This document shows positions 43,761-55,470 of a DNA stretch of 64,000 nucleotides, one piece after another. This DNA is from Branchiostoma floridae (taxonomy: Eukaryota; Chordata; Leptocardii; Amphioxiformes; Branchiostomatidae), in assembly GCF_000003815.2 (NCBI RefSeq), contig NC_049995.1, forward strand, positions 11,349,248 to 11,413,247, written 5' to 3'. Both the position numbers and the translations under genes were made by a program. Below the pieces are notes generated by a model that worked only from the letters and a program-made list of their open reading frames with translations, was not told the DNA's origin and did not search any database. The number at the start of each line of letters is the position of its first letter. Position 1 is the first letter of the stretch.

Positions 43761-44707
43761 TGGTGAAATTGAGAGCCGCACTCTTACAAATCCAGTGTGG
43801 TTTCCAACTCTTCTCAGCTCGCCAAAGATCTCCCATTTGACACTCTTGCCATCCTTCTTTCTTAAGCTTGACAGCTGACGAGTAGAAATATAGATTTATC
43901 CATACCCAGTGCAGCACAGCTTCTTTTGGTTGTCACTCCGGGGGAAAGTAGAAATAGAACTGTACTGACAAGAATGTCTCAAACCTGCGGTCTCAGAACA
44001 TCTCAGAAGTCCATTCTCCAGATACCATCTTCCATTATTTCCCAAGTCATGTTCCACCCAAGAAAGACGTCTTACAAGTGTTTCTCCACTGCGTACAAAG
44101 CAGCAATACATGAAGCGATGGATTCCTACTGTAACAGCTCATGTTTTTTCTGGCACTCAAAGCTGTAACGGCTTGCTTCATCTGGTGAAATTGGGCCTGA
44201 GAGTGTATCCCTGCCTAAATAAATAAATCTCAAAATTTGGAAGTAAAATTCCAACCATCTCCATATGCATGTATGCAGATATCTTCAAAGAGGACCATAC
44301 ATGGAAACTGGAGCACTTCTCCTTGGTGCCTCAAATTGTAACAGATTAATACTTTCCATGCAAACTTCCGCGAAAAATCCTCTCCAAAAATAGCCTTCAC
44401 ACAAATGCCAACCAAACCCCCATGCTGACACTACCCCCGTGCAGATACCAAACCCCCATGCTGATTTACGTATCTCTCACAAACAGGGCGCTCTTTTTTC
44501 TTTCACGTCGTGGTGCAAACTCCATATATCACTATGCACTAAAGACGTGCATGCTAATTGTACGGGCTTGTTAGAAATTGCCGTGCAGTGTTGGTCTGCA
44601 AATGAGCCGTAACCAATGGGAAAGTAATCGCCTGTTGGCAATTTTCACACAGGAGGTAGTCATTAGCTAAGGATACATTACCCGCCATTTCTATCATTTG
44701 TTACTAA
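43761..44707. other. Non-coding, nothing recognised
   Basis: Contains a small CAAACCCCCATGCTGA duplication at 44411-44465. No exon supported. Confidence 0.35.
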
Positions 44708-45165
44708 CGCCACACCAATTTAATTTCTTGGTTCACGGATTCGCTCGCTCCTATTTTTTGGAAAAAAAATAAAAATAAAAATTACCACTCAGCAAATTTT
44801 CACCATTAATGAAATCATTCACTAACTTTCTGGTGTAGCAAATTGGCCTTTAAATTATAAGCTCCTTAAATAGTTAAAATGTGGGTATTAATTACTATTG
44901 CAATTATATTTTTCATTCATGAAGAATGGAACAAACATAAAAACTGACACTACTTTAATTTGTAATTTTCAACAAACAGGTGCTGTTACTGTACAGTAAT
45001 AGTGTTTTTGTACGTTTTTCAAGCTGAAAACTTTTTATTCTTTATTTTTTTCATTAGCCCTTACCTTTACCCCAACCATTTTACAATTTTTATTTTTATT
45101 TCGCCCTTGCGCTCCATATTTTTTATGAAAAAATCCGTGAACCAAGAAATTAAATTGGTGTGGCC
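44708..45165. mobile_element. PIF/Harbinger-like MITE, copy 2
   Basis: 458 bp with the same ends as copy 1 and TAA flanking both sides (44705-44707, 45166-45168). It carries about 90-100 bp (around 44870-44980) that copy 1 lacks, so copy 1 is internally deleted or copy 2 has an insertion. Confidence 0.9.
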
Positions 45166-45204
45166 TAAGCTACAAGTTGTCTATTCCATTTCCTACAGAA
45201 CATA

Positions 45205-46735
45205 ACGCTAGTTAACCTTTATTCGTTGCGATTTTCATCAAGAGTCAGCTTGTTCCAATCTGGCAGAAGAACAAAGCATAATTTCTGTCTTTATCATGGT
45301 GATATTGTTGTTTACCTTTGTCATTCATCCCATCCACGATATAGTTTCTCTCCTGTCATGCTAATATGAAAATATCTCAATTTGAAAACGCCGTCGCGTT
45401 GCGTTGAGAACGACCGCGCTCTCGGAGGGCGTGACCTTTATTCGTTCTGACGAGACTCGTTATGTTTGTCCACTGCTAATTACTTTATGCTGAAGCTATT
45501 GTTCCTTTTTTGACATGAATGGAGTGCTCTAGATTACAAACTTATACAGGCAACAAAAAAATCCCGACAACTACCGCTGAGTATTTACATCGCACGCAGT
45601 AGCGCGTTGGTAAAAAATGAGGTTGTTGGGTCAGTAGACCGTGACGTAAAATCGATCCTGGCGCCATGATCGTTCCATGAAACTTATGCACCTTTTTCGT
45701 TGCAACTTGAACGGCGTGCTGCGGCTAGTAACAAGCGGGTAATCATCAGTTTGCAGTACAACCATCTGTACAGTGTTTTGCAGTGTTTTGCACCCTCCAC
45801 ACGGCAAAATGTAATCCGATATATTTGTGTCAAAGTTCTATTCCGGCGGCCAACAACACTAAAGATGAAGGGGTGCGATGTCTGATGTATCACTGTTGTC
45901 AATGCCCTGGATCAAAGAACGAAAGATTCCACAATAAATGATATAAAACATTGCTGTCAGACTCGTGGTCGACAAATATGCAGTGCAAATCTTGTTATCG
46001 GTGTACCATACCCGTACTGAGACTGTTGGTATCGTCTTCAAGACCGTATTTGCAACAGTTTAACGCTACGCCTGGCTTGGGACTTTAACATTTTGAAAAA
46101 AGGGGACCAGAGTAAAATCAATTAATTTGTCGATGTTCAATATCATTTCCATTCTTGGTGGTGCATAAAATGTTTAATAGATGGCTGCTTAATGATCTAA
46201 GAGAGTAAGGCGAGTTAGTGAGTTATTAAAGGTAAGTTTAAGAAATACCTAGTAATGTCGTCATCCAATCTTTTTCCCGCGCTTGCGACCGTAGGTTTCT
46301 GGGGAAAAAAACATGGCGACGTTCGATCGTGCGCGGGAGGTTTTGGCAACAAAGAGACGGTTTTCGACAATTGATCACACTTTGAGTCCAGTTACTGGTT
46401 AGCAACACAAACTTTATTGAGTTGTCTTGTGCATGATAATTGTGAACTAGAAGCGGATGTGATAGATCTCTGCCATTCCAGCTAACAACGCGGTGATGCA
46501 ATCTGATCCCATGAAGCGCTCAGTCTATTACAATAAGGGACGGTACGTTTTTGACCTCGCTGTTTTCGAATGCGTGGTCATCGGAGCCTTTTCATGAATA
46601 TTCTGAACACTTGAGTGTCTCGGTTATGCATCCCTGTGGTTATTACTGATGTTGCATTTATCGTATCTCCGTAGATTCCCTGTTTTTGAAAAAAAACGAA
46701 TTAAGGTAACTGAACGAATAAAGGTTAACTAGCGT
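45205..46735. mobile_element. 1.53 kb element with TAGTTAACC ends
   Basis: Inverted ends ACGCTAGTTAACCTTTATTC-GTT are perfect for about 23 bp and flanked by TA. The core TAGTTAACCTTTAT matches the TAGTTCACCTTTAT ends of the small MITEs at 19.4 and 42.3 kb. An internal copy of GACCTTTATTCGTTCTGAC lies at 45431. No transposase-like frame was found. The interior is partly CpG-rich. Confidence 0.75.
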
Positions 46736-47007
46736 TACATGTAAAATGACATTTGTAGACAGTGAAAGGCCAAATTGCTATGTTTTGAATCAATTTGAAT
46801 AATAACGATAACATTGTACAACTCATAGGCCTCATAAAGACATAACATTTCAAACTGGTCTTTACGGAATAAAAACAAAATGTAATATGAGGTATCAGTA
46901 GGTAAAACACTGTGGAATAACAGTCTTGGGAACAATGTACATGACATTGTATAGTATTACACAGTATAAATTGAAAGTGAATTCACCATAATTGATGTCT
47001 GATACAG

Positions 47008-47996
47008 AATACAGGTCGTTTCGTTACATCGTCTTTTCGTTACACGTCATTTCGTTACATCATGGAGTCATTTCGTTACATCATGAAGTCATTTCGTTAC
47101 ATCATGAAGTCATTTCGTTACAGATTAAATTCAGGCCGTTATAGTACTTCTTACAATTACTTTGCGTCGTAACAAAAAGCCGGGACTCAAAATTCAATTC
47201 TTTTTCTTTCTTTTGGCAGGTATTGAACGCCGCTAAGCGATGGAGGCGTTGACGGGCCACGCTGCATGTCGGCCCGTCGGGTCCACTGCCGGGTGCGCCC
47301 ACTCGATGTACATGTATTAATAAATGTCGGCTGACTGTTCGATCAAATCAATATACACAGGCTGCTAGGAAAATCCGTGACATAATCTACTTCGTTTTTG
47401 TGGAAATATCCTGCTTTCTGGTATACATGTATTTTTTTTAATTAAGAAAAGATTTCTGACTGAATATAAATATGAAAGATTCAAAGTAAAGCTGGGTTAA
47501 GATACATTGCAACAACAGAAGTTCTTCTAAATGGTACGGCCATCTTGGATCCGAGCCGAGCCGCAAATTATTCCCCGACTCACCTTTCCCGAATTCGCAT
47601 TTCCCCGGTAAAAACTTAATCGAATACCCTTTCTAGAAGATATAGAAACATTGAACAGTGTTAGTAGAGAGATATGAGAAACAGGGACGTGTTAGGGATG
47701 AATGGTATGTGTCTATTGGTATCACGGAACGGAACAAAACCGAACGATAAAAAACAAACATGCATATCTAACCAAAACCAAACGTAAAATTGTGTGTCCA
47801 GTCACGTCTCTAATGTCAACCCAGGAAGATCAACCTGAAAACGATAACAGGAAAACACTTATAGCGTGTAACATGCGACCAAGATAGGATAATAATCAAA
47901 TGTAACGAAATGACCTTCCCATGTGTAACGAAATGACTTCGTGATGTAACGAATCGACTGTAACGAAAAGGCGATGTAACGAATCGACCGGTTACC
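47008..47996. mobile_element. Foldback element, 989 bp, arrayed ends
   Basis: The left end has four to five units of CATTTCGTTACATCATGAAG-TC, and the right end carries the inverse (GATGTAACGAATCGAC, GTGTAACGAAATGAC). The 9-bp direct repeat CTGATACAG flanks it at 46999-47007 and 47997-48005. The interior (47.15-47.30 kb) is GC-rich with no recognised protein. A 9-bp duplication would suit a Mutator-like group; the class is uncertain. Confidence 0.8.
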
Positions 47997-48005
47997 CTGA
48001 TACAG

Positions 48006-49254
48006 CTGTTTTTACATGTAATATTAATTATTTGAAGCTCTTTTGAAGAGTAGTTTGCAGTGCAGGCCCACACAAATTTTCTTGCATGATGGGCGATTGA
48101 CTGCTAAGTAAGAAGACATGCAAACATTAGTGCTTATGGTCATTTGCATATTGCCATTTTCTACAATCTTTACGTGTCTTATATTGGGCCTGTCAGCAGG
48201 ACAGCCTCTAAAACAGAACATCACTCAATAAAACATCTAAGCCAGTTCCATAAAAGCATTAAAAATACTCCAGCTTGCTGATTTATGACCTGATAACTTC
48301 ACATAGACACAGTGGCCTCAGTCATGGTTCGGGTTATTGACTTCAACTCCATAGTATTGAGTTTTGACAGGTCTAAATGTTGTGCCCTTTGGAAAGGCAC
48401 AGCACACCAATTTCCACACTCAACTAAGTATATAGCTTTGACTTAGGACGTCCCTCGGTGAGACATGAAATTGACGTCCCATTTTGGAGAACAGCTAGAC
48501 CCTGAAGCCTGAACTAGACCTGTCGAGAGCCCACCGTACTTATCAAACAGAGTAAGCGGTTCTTTCTAATATGAGTGGATCAAATACTTGTATATCTATG
48601 GATATGCAGCTTGTACTATCAGTACAAACCTGGTGTGTTACACCACGAGGCAACCTTACAAATTCATTCCTAACATTTTGGGACTTTGTACTAAATCTTT
48701 AGATGTTTTAAATTGATCCTGAGCTGTTTCAACTAAATCTTCAGATATTTCAAACAATCTCTAAATGCTTTGAATGACTTTCACAATACTTTGAAGAATT
48801 TCAAGTTGCTTTCCACACACTCAAGATCCAGTTAATGTAACCATCACATGTTTCATCTCCTGTGCTATCAGTGTGAACAGACATGACCGACTTGACACAT
48901 AAGTAGCCAAAGTTGTCTCCCTGCATGCAGAAACAAATCCATGTGCACCGTTTCCCAAATTCAAGGAATTCAAAATAACGAAACCGTGCCCTTTCATACT
49001 TGTGTAGCTTGACATCATCAATTTTTGTCAACAAGGAGATTTGCAAGATTCTTTAAGTATACATGTCAAGCTTTCTTGTTCATAACATATATTCATTTTG
49101 AGTCAGAAGCGACCCAACCATAACCCCAGCTGTAGAAGATGACATTTGGCACTTTGGATTACTTTGATATGCCGTAATTGCTCAGGTGCGTTCAACTGAG
49201 CTTAATATTTGATCCGACCCAATTTCTGACATGAGTTGGTTGACACACACAGGT
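48006..49254. other. Intron with weak short repeats
   Basis: 48660-48810 has a loose series of TTTAGATGTTTTAAATTGAT, CTTCAGATATTTCAAACAAT-like steps (about 25-30 bp). Otherwise nothing recognised. Confidence 0.4.
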
Positions 49255-49490
49255 GTGGGCCTCTTCAAGGGATGGAATAACGACATGTAACATTTTGCAT
49301 CCAAGATAAAAATGTGAACATTCACTAAGTTGGTACCTAAACCTTTGACTGTAATTCAAAAGTGGAGAGGGGGAATCTTGAATGAAGGGCTGGAATAACA
49401 ACTTGTAATATTTTGTATCAAAGACAAAAAATGTGAATAACTAAGTTGGAACCTGAACCTTTGACTGTGATTCAAAAGCATGGTTGTCAA
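49255..49490 (+). repeat. Tandem duplication, about 118 bp
   Basis: GGATGGAATAACGACATGTA and GGCTGGAATAACAACTTGTA start two units. Each continues with AAAAATGTGAA, ACTAAGTTGG and CCTTTGACTGTNATTCAAAA. Confidence 0.85.
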
Positions 49491-49839
49491 ACTACAACAC
49501 AGCTAAAAAAAAGAAGATTACATGTAAAGCTATTGTGTTTGATTACGCTCTAACTTGTAGGCCTATCTAATTGCACTAAAACCACTGGCACACTTCATGA
49601 ACATTTTTTCTATATATGTGAAAGTCAGGAGCAATAAAACAATCTGATTCTCAAGTTTTTATCCAGGGGTATCTAAAAAATAGGTCATAGCTACATAAAA
49701 TTGAAAAAATGAACACTTCTTTTATTTCACACAAAATACAAATTTAGCACTCTATACTATACATGTAGGCTACTTTTGTTATGATAGCGGTTGCAGCCAT
49801 AATTTGTGGAAATGACAGAGGGGTAAAAATTGCGGCGCA

Positions 49840-50060
49840 GTCTTGAGAAATGACTGATAGGCTGTCAAACCAAGTCCATTACTTCTCAGGGATGACCGAT
49901 TTCCGAAGTGAAAGTGTTCAGCGCCGGGTGAAATTACGTCTTGACGTCACAGGCGGGAAAGCGCAAGGGAAAGTTTTGGATTACCCGCACTTAGGTTAGC
50001 TACACAGAAATCACGGATTGGAAGGGAAAGGAAGTTCAAGCAAGAGGTATTGATCTTGTA
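49840..50060. promoter_or_regulatory. CRE plus E2F-type cluster
   Basis: GTCTTGACGTCACAGGCGGG-AAA contains a palindromic CRE (49942-49949) directly followed by GGCGGGAAA, an E2F-type site, in a GC-richer patch. It may be an intronic promoter or enhancer, but no associated first exon was recognised. Confidence 0.35.
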
Positions 50061-50334
50061 AAGCTTACATTTCAATCATACTTTTTTTCTTCTTTTTTTC
50101 GAGAAAAAATTGCACTGCAAAAGGATGCGAGGAAGGAGAGCAACAGACCAGAGTTTTAGACAATCTTAAGTTAAAATGGGATGTTCCAAAGACTGGTCTC
50201 CAGACTGATATCTTGAAAAGATGATAGTCACTTGTACAAGTGTTATGTCAATTCTTCACAAATGTGGTAAAACTGAATGAAAAATAGATACTTGTTAATA
50301 GAAAAAGTTTCTTGAGGGGGAGAAATAATTGTCC

Positions 50335-50460
50335 GAAAGGTCACCATTGAAAACTGTGGTCACATGTTGTGGCATCCCTGGTCAATCTGAATTCTATTCT
50401 TGTCAGAGAACCTGCTCCCCAAGGCAATAAGGGGACATGTAATAAGAGTATGATAGAGAA
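50335..50460 (+). mobile_element. SINE family A fragment, copy 3
   Basis: GTGGTCACATGTTGTGGCAT, CCCTGGTCAATCTGAATTC, GTCAGAGAACCTGCTCCCCA and AAGGGG correspond to the body of the SINE at 365-605. The head is missing. Confidence 0.65.
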
Positions 50461-51430
50461 GTACTCCCCTTTATGAGGGAAATACCTGTTACTCTTCCAC
50501 TGGTCATTAATAGAAGGGCAGGTATTATGGCTACAGAACATAAATTACATTGGCAAGTTTGAGGAGGTCAGGCTTGGATTATTCCTATGGAATTTTCCTC
50601 CACACATTTCCATAAATTGAGAATGCTATCTCTGATATCACTTTGGACATCCTAAACTTAAATATGAAAACTATACGATTTCTATCTATCTATCATGAAT
50701 TGTTTTTAAAGTACATTCAAATTACGGGGCAAAATTCCCCAGCTTTTAATTTGCTAACATACTTTGAGCTTGTAACTCTTTGCAGAACACAACATGTGGA
50801 TTACTCTCAAATTTCTCCATTCTGTCCTATCCCATAACCAATACAAATTTGGTGTCCAACAGCTACATGAGTAGGGAGAATGTTTAGATGTATCAGTTTC
50901 TTGACCTTTGGTAAAAATGCAGGTTCACTAGCCGCTGGACCAACCAAATCAAATGGATGTCGTGACACACCTGACAACCGAGCGGACACTTGAACTTGCC
51001 TTAATGGCGAGGATTGGACATGCCATTACAGAACTGTCTGTTCCTGCCTCCATCCTACTTCATCTTCAGCAAAGCTATTAGTTCCCTTGGTAACAGGCCT
51101 CGCCCAAACCCTTCAGAATTTTCCCCCTGCTGTAAAAATCACGTCGGAACTGAAGTGTAGATTAATTTTTTTGTGTGTGTTAGAAGAAAGGCTAAAAGAG
51201 ATGGAGGAAGATACAGCCATAAAATCTGAAAAACAAGACAAATTTCTGCAACTTTCAGGTTTGGACACCCTACCTGAAAAATGTTTAGTCACTAGATGTT
51301 CTTTGTCTATGGAATTTATTCAACAATGTGTCAAATATTCTGTCCCTAATTGGACCCTTATCAGTTGCAATTGGAGAATTGGGAAAACTGGGGGTATTAC
51401 ATGTAACTACATGTACTACTACGTTGGGAT
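50461..51430. other. Non-coding, nothing recognised
   Basis: A long plus-strand frame starts at 51087 but runs into the hAT MITE and has no recognised domain, so it is not called. Confidence 0.35.
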
Positions 51431-51787
51431 CAGGGCTCTAGCCAGCTCTACATTTTTTTCGTCAGCCAATTCCCATTGTCGCGAAAACACTATTCCAGGA
51501 GTTAGAGAGACTGAACTGAAACCTTGAAAAACGGGTTTTAATGAGATTATCGTATGCGAAAGGGCACCGACACACATTGTCAACAATCATAACAATAGCA
51601 AAACAAACAGTGTGTGGCTTTTATGACCGTGGACGGCGTCCCCAATTTGCAAGCAGCCTGTAGCTTTCACCAAGGAGCTTTTATCAGATTTTTGTCCGTT
51701 ATAGTTGACGGATTAGTTTTAAACTTTTCCGTCACACGCAGAAATTTCCGTCAGTTGACGGAAAAACGGACGCTGGCTAGAGCCCTG
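51431..51787. mobile_element. hAT-like MITE, 357 bp
   Basis: Perfect 16-bp inverted ends CAGGGCTCTAGCCAGC and an exact 8-bp target duplication GTTGGGAT (51423-51430, 51788-51795). The 8-bp duplication and CAGGG end are hallmarks of hAT elements. The interior has inverted CGTCAGTTGACGG-type motifs and no protein. The clean duplication suggests recent insertion. Confidence 0.93.
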
Positions 51788-51795
51788 GTTGGGAT

Positions 51796-53429
51796 GAAAA
51801 ATGTTTTACCCCATCAATCCCAAAATTGATAGGAAACTGTTGAAAATGTACTTGAATAAGCTGAAAAATGACATATTTCACCAGGAAAATCAACAGCATG
51901 GGCTCCCAAACAATGAGTGAGACAGAAACAATTTTGAAGCTGAAGACAGCCTGGCAAAACCCTTGACAAATTATTCCCATCTACGAGAGTATATTGCCCG
52001 ATGGTTCTTACTAACATAGTGCAAAGTTCTATGAATAACTTCCATAAGGCCCTGCAGCAAGATTCGCCAACACACTCTGGTTCCTGCCTGTTACTAATGA
52101 CAAGCTCATGAGGGACTTAACTCACTCTGCCCACAGCAAGGCCAATTACAATCACATGACATGATACTGATAGAACCCTCTAGACTACATCAAGTTTGCC
52201 AGGATTTAACAGCATTCCACTAGGGCAAAATCTAAATCTGTCATCTTGCAATTTACTTGTGATAAAAACATACCCCGAGCAAATGAATTTAGAATTCTTA
52301 ATCCATATTCCTAGAAGCCTGTTGAATTTTCGAAGTTTCTGAGTCTGGTGTGAAATCCTCCAGGACATTTTCTGCAGATGTTTCTATGATATTCAAAAAA
52401 TCACAAAAAAGTTATCCGAGTCCTTAAAAAGATAGAAGAAAGTCCCAACCAAGGCCCCACAGGTAGCTCCATTATTTTCATATTGCCAGATGGGTGTGTG
52501 TGATGCTAATCCTTTAGATCTTAATATGGGGGAATGGAAAAAAATCTTCTTAATTCACAAAGACAGTGCTATACAAAGTCTTCTCGTCTTATCTTGTATG
52601 CAATATGTTCAGAATTCACATTTTAAGTGCATGAACCTTTTGACACTCTCCCTTCTTTTGCCAGGCATCCTATTTGAATGGTGACAGTGTCTCCATGAAA
52701 AACTATCTTTCTACGTCAGAGAAAACTAACTACAGGTTGTACTGTTCTAAAAAAATATGGACCTGCAATCCAAAACACTTCTTCAATTGCAGTTTAAAAG
52801 GTGGGTATTCAGAGCCACAGCCTATAGGACTCCCACAGTGCCAAAGGCCACATGTACATGTCAACAAAGTGTGTCCAATTTCAAGCCATAATAATGACAG
52901 ATGCCTGTAACCCATTTCACATGAAAGACATTCCCATGGCAACGACTCGTCAATTCGTGTTGACAGGAACATTTTCAGACAGTTAGGTCAAAGGTCAGCC
53001 TGCAACATTGCCCTTTTGGTCTAGAATGCAATTTCCCAGGGACAGAAGTGGAAAAGGTCTTGTAAAAGCGTTGCATAATGCAGAAAGTGTCCTCCAACTT
53101 GTCTCTCCTAGTAAGAACGGTAAGCCGTATTCATCCCACAAGCTTCCTACGTCTGGTTAGCAAAACATCCCAGAGGATACATAATCGATTTTTGGGGCTG
53201 GTCATAATTCACTCAAAGTGGAGGTATGTAATTAATACAGGGTACCTACTTGTATAACATGCTCAAAATGTGTATTGACATAACTAGAATGCTTACATTA
53301 AGGTCTCTAAAGACTTGAATTGATATTAAAAACATGACATAAATCCATTTATGTGTAAATTTTAGCACCTTGAAAATTAAAATCATGCTCTTCTGGCTGA
53401 GTTTTTTGTTTTCTTCCAAAATTCTTTCA
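51796..53429. other. Non-coding, nothing recognised
   Basis: Intron sequence without supported exons or repeats. Confidence 0.35.
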
Positions 53430-54020
53430 TGATGCTTAAACTTAGCGGGGCACTATGATGTTGACGTACTGAATCAACAAACAACAGGAAACAGATTCCT
53501 CCCACTTCACAAGGGCTTCAATCATTGTTCTTTGGAACGCATTTGAGAAATTTTTCTGCCAAATTTCTGTCATGATGTTTAACATTAGAGCAGCAACTAC
53601 ATTCCCTCGATGTACTGAACCAACGTACCAACAGTCTTCTCACTAGACAAGGGCTTCAATGTTCTTTAGAACACATTGGGGAATTTTCTACCATATTTCT
53701 TTCATGATGTTTAACCTTAGAGCAGCAACTTCTTTCTCTCAATGTACTGAATCAATGTACCAATGACAGAAAACAGATGTCTTTCCACCAGACAAGGGCT
53801 TCAATGCTCTTTGGACTACATTCAAGAGAACCTTTTCCTAATTCCCTTCATGATGATTTACCTTAGAGAGGAGTCTTTCTTTCTCCTAATGTACTAAATC
53901 AACCTACAAAAAGAAGCAGAATCCATCCCACTACACAAGGGATTTCACATTCTTGGGACTACACTTGGGGAAATCTTTTCTGTGTTTTTTTTCTTGATGC
54001 CTCGCCTTAGCAGGGCAAAA
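53430..54020 (+). repeat. Degenerate tandem array, about 140-bp unit
   Basis: ACAAGGGCTTCAAT-type landmarks occur near 53510, 53648, 53801 and 53936. Each is preceded by AATGTACTGAATCAA and followed by TTTCATGATGTTTAACCTTA-GAG. There are four to five diverged units. Confidence 0.8.
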
Positions 54021-55038
54021 TTCATAGTCCTGCAATGTTCACCTCAAATTTAAAGTTAACTGCTGTCTAGATATGCAAGTTTGGATTTTTTAAGACAAGC
54101 TTAATGTCACGCATTGTACATGATATATTAGCTGTCTTCTAACTCGTCCCATTACTAATGTATAAGCAGAAATTGTACTACATCAATAATAATGAACATA
54201 TTATGTCAAGGGAAAACATAGGATTAGGAAGAACGAAATTCAATTATAAGGCCAAGGCGATACAGGATGTATCAGTACGTACCGTAATATCATAACTCTA
54301 TATCTTAATTTGAATCACAAAGCTACTACGATGACAAATATCGAATAACCTTTTTCAAACTTTGTGCCAATCTACATTTTCGTACATGCACAAATCTTAT
54401 TAAGTCCCAGCTTAAGTCAGGAGTAAGAAGGTTAAAGTTCCTCCCTCTCATAACAAATTTATCATTCTGATCCCGACTGCAATCAAAAAACTCATATTAC
54501 GCAATATGTAACCACACCATTGCAAATTACTTGGGAAAATGTAGGAGAAATTGGATCCGACTAATCTTCAGCAAGAAGCACCTTTAGCTGTAAACCTATT
54601 CCCACGACCGACTCCTCACATCCTGATTTGACTTATTACGACAGATAAAGGTATTGGATGGCAACAGTTGAGACAATTACTTCAACATACAGGGACCTTT
54701 ACCAGACTAATCAGCGCACACTGATAAATCACGAGATTGATTGAAACTTCGTCACTAAGTGGGAAAGAGAAGTAATACTAGTCACCAACGAGGATGCAAC
54801 AATGTCATAAAAATTATGCCACAATGGAACAATTATACATTGCCCTAATGACAACAGCAGATAATTTCTTAAAACATCAGTAGAGAAGAAAAAGGAGGTT
54901 CCGCCACCAAGAAAACTACACATATGTTGAGGACAAATTTCTATTTGCAGTATTCAAAGAAGCAAAGCTGCAACAGCTTTGATAACCATGTGGTCGTAAC
55001 TTCTTCCTATCTCCGACAATGGAGGGAAATCATTAGAA
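54021..55038. other. Non-coding, nothing recognised
   Basis: AT-rich intron sequence. Confidence 0.35.
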
Positions 55039-55470
55039 TTAATAAGAAACTACCACAGGCAATAAATGGGAAACCTGACCCAAATACTCTCCATGTAGAA
55101 CTCCCTCCTGGCTGTAATAAGCTGTTTCCAATGCATAGTAGATGTCAGTGATGTACAGTGTTGAATCGGTGGCATCCGCGGGAAACGCTCCAAAGCAATC
55201 ACCAGTAATCCTCACCAATCTTGTCGCTACATCACGATACTGCGTTCCCAGTTTGGCCGGTAGATTCAGACATTTTTCCTCAAAACTCCTCGCAGATATG
55301 ACGTCAAATGGACTTAGATCCAGCGAAGAAATAACAACCCACATCCATGTTTGAAAAGAGTGCTGACAGGTTCCTGTTGTTATCCATGCTTCACCTCTAG
55401 AGGGTGGATGATTGTATGTACGTCTGCGTGGGGAGAGAGTCTCTGAAGGGGTTCCACCCAATCTAATCAA
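55039..55470 (-). CDS. Unassigned 143-codon ORF
   Basis: A minus-strand open frame in the large RIM intron whose middle has a protein-like composition: QTWMWVVISSLDLSPFDVIS, EEKCLNLPAKLGTQYRDVAT and DSTLYITDIYYALETAYYSQ. The surroundings are also less AT-rich than the intron average, and a second protein-like minus-strand stretch (MGEDSQEYPSSPLTNPW, near 55.6-55.7 kb) lies upstream in another frame before a stop. I recognise no domain. It could be an exon of an unannotated intronic gene, a decayed transposon protein, or chance. It contains a perfect CRE octamer at 55299-55306. Confidence 0.2.
   Translation of the reverse strand: MIRLGGTPSETLSPRRRTYNHPPSRGEAWITTGTCQHSFQTWMWVVISSLDLSPFDVISARSFEEKCLNLPAKLGTQYRDVATRLVRITGDCFGAFPADATDSTLYITDIYYALETAYYSQEGVLHGEYLGQVSHLLPVVVSY

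Noticed and set aside
51087-51527. 146-codon plus-strand frame
   Set aside because: Its 3' third is the left part of the hAT MITE, and the rest shows no recognisable domain or splice support.
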